5,991 nucleotides of DNA from contig WRCR01000261.1 of assembly GCA_009783865.1 (NCBI GenBank), forward strand, positions 1 through 5,991, given 5' to 3'. Numbering within the stretch: the first letter of the stretch is position 1; every line of letters starts with the position of its first letter. A program made the translations under genes and the position numbers. Shown piece by piece: positions 1-5,678 of this stretch. Below the pieces are notes generated by a model. The model saw only the letters and a program-made list of their open reading frames with translations. It was not told the origin of the DNA and did not search any database. This DNA comes from Planctomycetaceae bacterium (GTDB lineage Bacteria; Planctomycetota; Planctomycetia; Pirellulales; Thermoguttaceae).

Positions 1-1
1 A

Positions 2-211
2 CTCGAATGGAAGTTATCCAGCGATAACAGTCAGAATCCGACGTGGTACAAAATCGAAAATGTCACCGGTGCTTCCTACACGGTTGGTTTATTGGAAACG
101 CTGTCAGCGAATACGCGGTATCACTTCCGAATAACGGCACATGCGGACGGCTTTGAGGACTCCCAAGCGTCGCTGGTAGTTGGAGAAACGACGAAGTTAA
201 ATCTTGTTTAA
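2..211 (+). CDS. C-terminus of a fibronectin-III-like (probably surface or secreted) protein, partial
   Basis: An open frame enters from the left edge and ends at TAA 209-211, giving 69 visible residues. The pattern fits the second half of a fibronectin type III domain: Y..ENVTGASYTVGLL, then a Leu-x-x-x-(Asn)-Thr-x-Tyr turn (LSANTRYHFRITA), then a Gly-containing strand and a closing S.....V.ET. In this fold the Tyr/Phe/Ile alternation marks the F and G strands. Such domains are beta-sandwich spacers in large exported proteins, where they carry adhesive or enzyme modules. No catalytic motif is visible, so the function of the whole protein cannot be stated. The chain ends only about ten residues after the domain, so there is no C-terminal membrane anchor or sorting signal. 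The gene converges on hisC with only 13 bp between the stop codons. Domain assignment is by pattern and is moderately sure; the reading frame is more certain. Confidence 0.65.
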   Translation, partial: LEWKLSSDNSQNPTWYKIENVTGASYTVGLLETLSANTRYHFRITAHADGFEDSQASLVVGETTKLNLV

Positions 212-224
212 TGCAGCGGCTTGT

Positions 225-1292
225 TTAGCGGGCGGTTCGTAGAACCGCCTTTTCAATCAGCGACAAACATTCGCTTGTCTGTTCCGGTGTTCCCGCGCTG
301 ATACGCAAGCCGTCTCCCCAGTCGGCGTAATTCATATACCGCACAAGATAGCCGTGCTGCTTCAGATATTCATAAATCGGTTTTACCGGCATATCATTTC
401 TGGTATTCCACGTAAAATTCGCTTGCGAGTCCGGCACCGTGAAACCCAATTCCCGCATCCGATTGACAAGAACACTTCGCGCCGCAATGATTTTACTTCG
501 ATTATCCTGCTGCCAGTCGGTGTCTTGAATCGCCGCTATTGCCGCCGCAATCGATAAAGAATCGCAGTTGTAGGAGTCCTTGACTTTTAACATCGCTTCA
601 ACATACTTCGGAGCGGCAAACAGAAAGCCGAAACGCAACCCGGCAAGCGAAAACGATTTACTCAGCGTCCGGCAAATAATAATTTTATCCGTTTGTTCAA
701 GCAGAGAAATACAGTTATCTTCGGCAAAGTCAGCGTATGCTTCATCAACGACGAGCGGGCACGGCAACTGTTCGGCAATCTGCAAGACGCGCTCTTTCGG
801 CAGAACGGTGCCGCTGGGTGAATTCGGATTCGGCAAAAACGCTAACTTCAAGGTACCTGCGCTGCTTGCGGCACAGAAAGAATTCGGCAATGACCAATCG
901 TTATTGAAAAACACCGTTTCACTTTTCGCGCCTTGAATTTCCGCAAGCGATTGATAGAGAATATAACTCGGACAAGGCAGCCGCAGAATTTCGCCGCTGC
1001 TGATGAAGGTGCGGGTTAAAATCGTGAGCAAGTCATCGCTGCCGTTTCCGCAAAGGATACATCCTTGCGGCACGCCGTACCGCTGTGCTGCTGCTTTTCG
1101 GAATGAATCGGCAATCGGGTCAGGATAGCGGGACAAACCTTCATCGGCTACTTTGCGAATTGCGGCATAGACCTTTTCCGAAGCCCGGTAAGGATTTTCA
1201 TTGGTATTGAGTTTAACGGCTTCGCCTGCCTTGGGCTGTTCGCCCGGCACATAGCCGCGCATTGCATTGATTTCCGGACGAATATAATTCAC
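225..1292 (-). CDS. hisC: Histidinol-phosphate aminotransferase
   Basis: A PLP-dependent class I/II aminotransferase of the cytoplasm. It converts imidazole-acetol phosphate plus glutamate to L-histidinol phosphate plus 2-oxoglutarate in histidine synthesis. Counting from the GTG start (355 residues, usual family length), visible landmarks are: the N-terminal IRPEI..MRGY motif; NENP at 31-34, which shapes the substrate pocket; GNGSDD at 82-87, which holds the cofactor phosphate; the NPNSPSG loop near 154-161; Asp183 in VVDEAYADF, which pairs with the pyridine nitrogen; Lys212 in TLSKSFSLAG, the Schiff-base lysine; Arg220; and Arg330 in GLRISAGT, which binds the substrate carboxylate. I chose GTG at 1290-1292 because GAGG lies 8 bases upstream and family similarity begins there. 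An in-frame ATG at 1320-1322 would add ten residues but has no ribosome-binding site. The gene stands alone, with no other his gene beside it. HisC-like enzymes sometimes also accept aromatic keto acids, so tyrosine or phenylalanine transamination is possible. Confidence 0.95.
   Translation of the reverse strand: MNYIRPEINAMRGYVPGEQPKAGEAVKLNTNENPYRASEKVYAAIRKVADEGLSRYPDPIADSFRKAAAQRYGVPQGCILCGNGSDDLLTILTRTFISSGEILRLPCPSYILYQSLAEIQGAKSETVFFNNDWSLPNSFCAASSAGTLKLAFLPNPNSPSGTVLPKERVLQIAEQLPCPLVVDEAYADFAEDNCISLLEQTDKIIICRTLSKSFSLAGLRFGFLFAAPKYVEAMLKVKDSYNCDSLSIAAAIAAIQDTDWQQDNRSKIIAARSVLVNRMRELGFTVPDSQANFTWNTRNDMPVKPIYEYLKQHGYLVRYMNYADWGDGLRISAGTPEQTSECLSLIEKAVLRTAR
231..253 (+). terminator. Rho-independent terminator for the plus-strand gene, inside the hisC 3' end
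   Basis: A perfect 8-bp stem (GGCGGTTC 231-238 pairing with GAACCGCC 242-249) closes a 3-base loop and is followed directly by TTTT (250-253). It begins 19 bp after the stop of the fibronectin-like gene, the normal position for its terminator. On the minus strand the sequence after the stem is not T-rich, so it would not end the hisC transcript efficiently. The stem lies within the final codons of hisC, so the same bases serve as coding sequence and as terminator. Confidence 0.72.
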
Positions 1293-1322
1293 GGTCTTTC
1301 CCTCGCTATGTTTTTGAAGCAT

Positions 1323-1766
1323 TAGAACATATCAATTTTGCTGAGGACAGAATTTACACGATTTAAGAATATCTGGGAATAGAAAAAATGGGTAATAAAT
1401 GCTGTACCCTTATCTTTTCGGCAACCGCTGCTGTCTGTGTTATAATGACTTATGACAATCGGTGACAAGAAAAATAATATCATTTTCCACCTTTTCTGTG
1501 CCAAATTATATCATATTATAAGTGTGTTATAAGTAGGGACTTATGGAAAAAACAAGAATTTTTATACACGTTTGAAAAATCTTTCAGAATTACCCAAAAA
1601 TCAAGGGTTTGTTGAAAATAAATCACTCATCAATTCTAATAACATCTTTTCCTTCCTGTTCACGCTGGAGTATTTTTTCCGCCGATTTACGCCCAAATAT
1701 CTAAAAGAGTGCCGGGCAAACGAAACAGCCGATAAAGCACCATCAAAATACAAACAAGAGCCGCGT
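1323..1766. other. AT-rich intergenic region, no gene supported
   Basis: This 440-bp stretch separates hisC from the adaptor-gene remnant. Two open frames exist: about 60 codons on the minus strand (1322-1504) and about 70 codons on the plus strand from a TTG at 1572. Both have unremarkable composition, no ribosome-binding site and no recognisable motif. On the minus strand the frame of the adaptor remnant continues past its stop through further stops, then through 25 open codons ending at TGA 1623-1625 (reading GRKSAEKILQREQEGKDV). That segment has protein-like composition but no start codon, and I cannot identify it. I see no tRNA, attenuator peptide, riboswitch or transposon end. The DNA may be the degraded remainder of the efflux operon plus the hisC promoter region. 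Confidence 0.5.
1439..1468 (-). promoter_or_regulatory. Candidate sigma-70-like promoter for hisC
   Basis: Read on the minus strand, TTGTCA (1463-1468) is followed after 18 bases by TATAAC (1439-1444), or after 17 bases by the overlapping TTATAA (1440-1445). This matches TTGACA/TATAAT at most positions. It would give a leader of about 140 bases before the hisC GTG. Two more TATAAT hexamers on the same strand (1505-1510 and 1515-1520) lack a good -35 partner. The region is AT-rich, so such matches can arise by chance. Confidence 0.35.
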
Positions 1767-2220
1767 CTATCCGGTTCGTACCGGTAACGGTTCGTATTCG
1801 ATGTTCAGTTCGCAACACTGTCCCGGCTTGAAATGCCGCTTCGTATAACGGCGAAGATTGCTTTCGCCATTGACCTCATCAGCCGTAAAACGGTTATGCA
1901 AATCGACATAACAAAACACGGCTCCGCTGGATACATCGATTCTGTTGTCTATGGAACGCAGGAACAATCCATCGACGATTTCCCGCGAACCGTCTCTTTC
2001 AAATGCTGCTGTTACGCGGCTTCTTGATTCCAATGCACGGACAAGAAAAAGTTCCTGAGTTGCAAAAACTTTTCCCTTGATTGCAAGTTTGCAATAATCG
2101 AAAAGCCGGCAAAGCGAATCGCCGACAGCAATGTTTTTACCTGTAGTTGCATACAGTTCCATATAACTTCGGCATTTTGTCTGATTCTGCGAACCCGGTC
2201 AATATGGATTTTCCCATCAT
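1767..2220 (-). pseudogene. Remnant of an RND-efflux periplasmic adaptor (membrane fusion protein, CusB/CzcB-like)
   Basis: The intact family bridges the inner-membrane RND pump and the TolC-type outer-membrane channel, and is normally several hundred residues long with lipoyl, alpha-hairpin, beta-barrel and membrane-proximal domains. Here only parts remain. A start (ATG 2220 or 2217) overlaps the tolC stop behind a strong GGAGGA, but that frame ends after 27 codons at TAA 2137-2139. The recognisable protein continues in another frame, in the 131 codons from 2162 to TAG 1767-1769. Residues 9-30 of that frame (KNIAVGDSLCRLFDYCKLAIKG) fit the end of a lipoyl domain. Residues 30-126 fit the beta-barrel: KVFATQE, VTAAFERDG, GLFLRSIDNRIDVSSGAVFCYVDL, then FKPGQCCELNIEYEP. 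Signal peptide, hairpin and most of the membrane-proximal domain are missing, which points to an internal deletion plus frameshift. Family assignment is by remembered pattern. A functional small protein made from the ATG at 2162 is possible but has no ribosome-binding site. Confidence 0.62.
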
Positions 2221-3650
2221 TCTCCTCCCGGCTTTTCTAATCCGCCGGACAATAAAGCACCTCGCAAAAGTACGTGCGATTCCATCAAGGCATGCAAACC
2301 GTCGAGATACTCTATGTTGACATTCAAAAACGTCTGTCTGGCTTCAATCAGTTCATGCGAAGCGTATTCACCGCGGCGATAAGCGGCAAGAGCCAAATCA
2401 AATGCTTCTCGGGCATCCGCCAAAATTCCTTTATAAGAGACAACCCTATTTCGAGCGGTTCGGTATTTCCCCATTTGCTGCTCATATCTTTGGGCAATAG
2501 CCCGCTCCAATCGTTCCGCGTTCCGCTGTGCAGTGGAAAGTTCCGACTGCGCCCGTTGGATGTTCCCTTGATTGCGGTCGAAAATCTGGAGCGGAATTGC
2601 TACCCCAAAAGAAAATTCACTCTGTTTGGTTTCGGTATTGTAAGCAATCTTTGCGTGTGCATCGTAATCAATCCCTGCTTCTGCATGCTGCTGCCGGAGC
2701 CGCGCTCTGGCCGCGTCCACTTCAGCGTATGCTTGCCGCAACTCTGGACTAACGGCTTGGATTTCAGCAAACAACGTTGTCTCACTCAAATCGGGTGCCA
2801 GCGTTTCGACCGAATCCGTGATTTCAATCAATTCTCCTTCCGATAGAGCAAGTAAAATAGCCAATTCCTTGCAGGCGGTTCGATAGGCAATTTCTGCATC
2901 CCGAAGGGCAATCTGCATTTGTTCCGTTTTGATTTTAATGTCGAGGAACATTGAGCGTGCAATCTCTCCCGCTTGGAGAAGTTCACTTGCTGCGTAAAGG
3001 GCTTCTTGTGAAATTTTTGACAACTCTTCCAGCAGCAAACATTTCCGGTAAACAAAGGCAACTTGATACGCCGCGAGCAGGGCATCGTTCATCGCTTTTT
3101 GACACTGCATTCTGTATGTTTCATCGGCGGCTTTATATTCACGGTTAACAGCGGCTTGCCGGGCATCACGTTTGTATCTCGGAGTGATGGGCTGACTAAA
3201 TGTAACGCCTTGTTTTCCGGCATATTGCTCTGTAACCTCTTCTGCGCTGTATTCCACAGTGGGATTGGACTTCAAACCGGCTTGAATCCATGTCCCGCGC
3301 AGTGCTTCCGCTTGACGTTTTGCCTGCTGAATACCGGGATGGTTATGTGTTGCCGCCGCTGTGATTTCAGCAAATGTTATAGCACGTTTCGGCAGAGCAG
3401 CAATACCGCTTGCCGGTTTTATTGCCGGAGGCATCTGCGGGTTGTTAAGCGGAGCAGGAGTCGGTGCTTTCGGTTCAGTTGCTGATATAATCGGGCGTGA
3501 AAGAGGCGGTGTGGGGAGCAGGTAGCGGTTACGATAGAGCGAGTCGGCATTCGGCTGTGCAAAGGTTGAGCCAGTCGGGATAATGACGGTTATCAACAAC
3601 CCCAACAGAGGAAAGATTCCGTTCATTCTCCGCATTTTTATCATTTTCAT
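2217..3650 (-). CDS. TolC/CusC-family outer-membrane efflux channel protein
   Basis: An outer-membrane factor: trimers form a channel-tunnel through the outer membrane and periplasm for RND-type pumps exporting metals or drugs. From the ATG at 3650 the protein has 477 residues, normal for the family. Residues 1-31 form a signal peptide: Lys/Arg-rich start, hydrophobic core GIFPLLGLLITVII, likely cut after STFA. There is no lipobox cysteine, unlike E. coli CusC. A Pro/Ala-rich linker (about 45-86) leads into two outer-membrane-efflux repeats, about 88-277 (ITFAEITAAATHNHPGIQQA, helix break ...AGLKSNPTV) and about 287-467. The second repeat contains the family signature IPLQIFDRNQGNIQRAQSEL near 352-371, followed by a long Glu/Arg/Ala-rich coiled-coil helix and AYRRGEYASHELIEAR. 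An in-frame GTG at 3689 would add 13 residues. Neither start has a ribosome-binding site, and I preferred ATG because it gives an ordinary signal peptide. The adaptor partner just downstream is broken and no pump gene is present, so substrate cannot be inferred beyond CusC/CzcC-like. Confidence 0.9.
   Translation of the reverse strand: MKMIKMRRMNGIFPLLGLLITVIIPTGSTFAQPNADSLYRNRYLLPTPPLSRPIISATEPKAPTPAPLNNPQMPPAIKPASGIAALPKRAITFAEITAAATHNHPGIQQAKRQAEALRGTWIQAGLKSNPTVEYSAEEVTEQYAGKQGVTFSQPITPRYKRDARQAAVNREYKAADETYRMQCQKAMNDALLAAYQVAFVYRKCLLLEELSKISQEALYAASELLQAGEIARSMFLDIKIKTEQMQIALRDAEIAYRTACKELAILLALSEGELIEITDSVETLAPDLSETTLFAEIQAVSPELRQAYAEVDAARARLRQQHAEAGIDYDAHAKIAYNTETKQSEFSFGVAIPLQIFDRNQGNIQRAQSELSTAQRNAERLERAIAQRYEQQMGKYRTARNRVVSYKGILADAREAFDLALAAYRRGEYASHELIEARQTFLNVNIEYLDGLHALMESHVLLRGALLSGGLEKPGGE
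2223..2228 (-). promoter_or_regulatory. Strong ribosome-binding site at the tolC/adaptor junction
   Basis: Minus-strand GGAGGA lies within the last codons of tolC, 2 bases before ATG 2218-2220 and 5 bases before ATG 2215-2217. The first ATG overlaps the tolC stop as ATGA. It is the clearest Shine-Dalgarno sequence in the window. It shows that a translationally coupled downstream gene once began here, although the frame now stops after 27 codons. Confidence 0.7.
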
Positions 3651-3689
3651 CCATTGAAAAGAGGTACCGGATGCCTTTTTTCCGTACAC

Positions 3690-3940
3690 GTGTATATATC
3701 GTCAAAATCCGGAAATGGATTGAGCCAAAGTTCCTAGCCGGTACAGTCCACTAACAAGTTTCCAAAATTTTCTTCAACAAGAACGTCATGTTATTGTATG
3801 TTGAGACAGTTCGGTACCGACAATAACTTGCAGTCGGACTGGGGGTATTCAAGTATTTTCCGGAAGGGCTTCCAGTTATTTTCCCGCGGGGCTGTGTAAA
3901 GTATCGCGCAAACCGCCGATATCCGATTAGAGCGGAATGA
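3690..3940. other. Intergenic region between cas1 and tolC; no cas2 and no CRISPR array
   Basis: This is where type I-C loci normally carry cas2 and then the repeat-spacer array. Translating all three minus-strand frames gives no Cas2-like start (M-hydrophobic-YD) and no open frame of convincing composition; the 98-codon frame 3751-4047 mostly overlaps cas1 and looks like noise. I see no repeated 28-37 bp unit. Short palindromes occur: TCGGTACCGA at 3811-3820 and TACACGTGTA at 3685-3694. A minus-strand TATATA at 3694-3699 could be a -10 element for tolC, but no -35 partner is evident. No good terminator follows cas1. Confidence 0.6.
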
Positions 3941-4969
3941 TTATCGGTAAAACAGCGGCGGATATGCATCCAAATCGCTGCGGAGATAGCGGGCAAAAAG
4001 TTGTGCCTGAACAAACGGAAGCAGTCCATACGGCATCTTTTCGCCAAGAAACGTATGCGTTATTTCCTCTTTCTTTCGTTCCTGCCACACTTTCAATGCT
4101 TCCCGTCTTGTATCGTCCTTCATCATTACTGCACCGCTTTCGAGTTTTTCAAAATCCTTGCCGCTCACTTGTTTCAAGTTAATTAGCGACAGCACGAACC
4201 GGTCAACGAGCCAAGGACGGAATTCTTCCATCAAGTCCAAAGCCAGCGACGGTCTTCCGGGTCTGTCGGCATGAAGAAATCCCATCTGCGGGTCGAGACC
4301 GACGCTTTCGCAGGCAGCCGTGCAGTCGTGAGCCAAGAGTGTGTAGAAGAACGACAGCAGTGTATTAACATTGTCCAGCGGCGGACGGCGGGAGCGTTCC
4401 TTGAAATAAAAATCGTTTTTATTGCATAAAATCAACTGGTCGAATACGCTGAAGTAATCCTTTGCCGCATCGCCTTCAATGCCGCGGAGCCGGTCAAGCG
4501 GCTGATGACGTTTCAATTCTTGCAGCGAATTTGCCAATGAATTGATGACCGTTTCAATCTTCACTGCATCTTGCGGCGAATGGTCACGAAGAAAGCGCAG
4601 CAGAATAGTTCGGCAATTTGCAATCTTTGCTGCGATGATAGACCGGGCAACGGATGAGACGCTCTCATCGGCTGTGCTTAACCGATGCTGCGCGCGGCGG
4701 AGTAAAATGCTGCCGGTTTGCGTTCCGGTGACTCTGGCGAGAAAATGCCCATACTCGGTGAGAAAGGAAATTGTGACGTTGTTCTCTCCGCAAAGTCCGA
4801 GTGCAAAAGGAGTTACTAATACATTTCCGAAACAGATGATGCCGCGAATGGTATGTATCGGAAGGCGCAGTAATTCTTCACGCTCCAGTGTGATGACGAT
4901 GTTTGTTCCGTCCCGTGAAATGTAAGCACCTTGTTTAGTGATGTAAAGAGTGTTGCCGAGCGGTTTCAT
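3941..4969 (-). CDS. cas1: CRISPR-associated integrase Cas1, type I-C-like
   Basis: Cas1 is the metal-dependent integrase that, with Cas2, inserts new spacers into a CRISPR array. The 342-residue length is typical of Cas1 from type I-C loci. The N-terminal beta domain (about 1-85, opening MKPLGNTLYITKQGAYISRDG) is followed by the helical catalytic domain. The three metal ligands are in place: Glu165 in RGIEGDAAKDYF, His233 in GFLHADRPGRPSLALDLMEEFRP, and Asp245 (Glu248/249 adjacent) in the same stretch. PPLDNVNTLLSFFYTLL (196-212) and the end FARYLRSDLDAYPPLFYR are also typical. The start is ATG at 4967-4969, six bases after the cas4 stop. No Shine-Dalgarno is visible, so translation probably depends on coupling to cas4. 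Nothing suggests inactivation, but its partner cas2 is missing immediately downstream. Subtype is inferred from overall wording and the cas4-cas1 order. Confidence 0.95.
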   Translation of the reverse strand: MKPLGNTLYITKQGAYISRDGTNIVITLEREELLRLPIHTIRGIICFGNVLVTPFALGLCGENNVTISFLTEYGHFLARVTGTQTGSILLRRAQHRLSTADESVSSVARSIIAAKIANCRTILLRFLRDHSPQDAVKIETVINSLANSLQELKRHQPLDRLRGIEGDAAKDYFSVFDQLILCNKNDFYFKERSRRPPLDNVNTLLSFFYTLLAHDCTAACESVGLDPQMGFLHADRPGRPSLALDLMEEFRPWLVDRFVLSLINLKQVSGKDFEKLESGAVMMKDDTRREALKVWQERKKEEITHTFLGEKMPYGLLPFVQAQLFARYLRSDLDAYPPLFYR

Positions 4970-4975
4970 TGGCGG

Positions 4976-5635
4976 TTATTGTGCGAGAGTTTGTTCGAGC
5001 ATTTGAGCGAAGTAGAGTGATGCTTTGCCGGAGAGTTGCGGCATACAATCGTCAACGAGCGAACATTGTTTGCAATGCGCTCCGGCTTTGGGCGGCGGTA
5101 TTTCGCCGGTTTCCATTAGTTGGTGAAAGCGCAGGGCGTAGTATTCGGTTTTGGTACGCAGGTTTTCGTCGAACTGAACAGCGGTGCGGGACTTCGTTTT
5201 ACCGTAGAACAATGCGCCTTCTTTGATTTCAGTTTGCAGCATTTCTTCGAGGCACAGTGCTTGGGCGCAAAGTTGAATGGAATCGGATTTAAAGGATTTT
5301 TTTGTGCCGTGTTTATATTCGACAGGATAGACGAACCATGCTCCTTTGTGTTTCGGCAACTGCAAGGAAGCGTTTTCGCTGCGGTGAAATTCGACGACAT
5401 CGGCGATGCCGGAGAGACCAAGTCGTTTGGAATGTAGCGGCAGTCCGCGGACGATACGCAAATCGCCGCGGGTTTCGGAAGTGTTGGAGTGGGCGTTATC
5501 GTGCATTAAACGTCCTTCGGCTGTGAGAACATTCTCGGTCCAAAGTTTTTCCAAGTGAATCAGTGCGCATTGTTTTTCGCAAAACGCAAGGTGCTGCAAC
5601 CCGGATATGGCAACATATTGGTCTTCGGAGAACAT
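4976..5635 (-). CDS. cas4: CRISPR-associated Cas4 nuclease, type I-C-like
   Basis: Cas4 is a RecB-family Fe-S nuclease that trims prespacers and checks the PAM in complex with Cas1-Cas2. The protein has 219 residues, normal for Cas4. The N-terminus YVAISGLQHLAFCEKQCALIHLE supplies Cys19 and Cys23. The C-terminal cluster AHCKQCSLVDDC gives Cys188, Cys191 and Cys197; together with Cys19 or Cys23 these would bind one 4Fe-4S cluster. Nuclease residues are present: His45 in EGRLMHD, Asp79 in LSGIADVVEF, Glu106 and Lys108 in PVEYKHG (the E-x-K motif), and Gln121/Gln125 in QLCAQALCLEEM. The protein therefore looks active. The start is ATG at 5633-5635, where family similarity begins; the nearest AGGA is too far upstream to be an ordinary ribosome-binding site. 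It precedes cas1 by six bases, so the two are surely co-transcribed. The gene upstream is not a recognised cas gene, which is unusual for type I-C. Confidence 0.95.
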   Translation of the reverse strand: MFSEDQYVAISGLQHLAFCEKQCALIHLEKLWTENVLTAEGRLMHDNAHSNTSETRGDLRIVRGLPLHSKRLGLSGIADVVEFHRSENASLQLPKHKGAWFVYPVEYKHGTKKSFKSDSIQLCAQALCLEEMLQTEIKEGALFYGKTKSRTAVQFDENLRTKTEYYALRFHQLMETGEIPPPKAGAHCKQCSLVDDCMPQLSGKASLYFAQMLEQTLAQ

Positions 5636-5678
5636 TGTTATTGACCGTCAAGTTCCTGCTGTATTAAATTCATACTTT

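Noticed and set aside
1322..1504. 60-codon minus-strand frame immediately upstream of hisC
   Set aside because: No ribosome-binding site, no motif, random-looking AT-rich composition; it overlaps the likely hisC promoter.
1572..1787. 71-codon plus-strand frame from a TTG start
   Set aside because: Weak start codon, no Shine-Dalgarno, no recognisable feature, and it overlaps the antisense of the adaptor remnant.
2274..3485. Several plus-strand frames of 65-190 codons opposite tolC
   Set aside because: They are antisense shadows of a well-supported gene, with no ribosome-binding sites or domain motifs.
3856..3882. GGAA-GGGC-TTCC hairpin followed by a T-rich run as a terminator
   Set aside because: Only a 4-5 bp stem, and the T-rich side is on the plus strand, where no gene needs ending.
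3690..3940. CRISPR repeat, array remnant or tracr-like RNA
   Set aside because: No unit of repeat length recurs; the only inverted repeats are short (5-6 bp arms) and have no T-run.
3751..4047. Minus-strand frame after cas1 as a possible cas2
   Set aside because: Over a third of it lies inside cas1 in another frame, and it lacks the N-terminal M-hydrophobic-YD strand of Cas2; the composition looks random.
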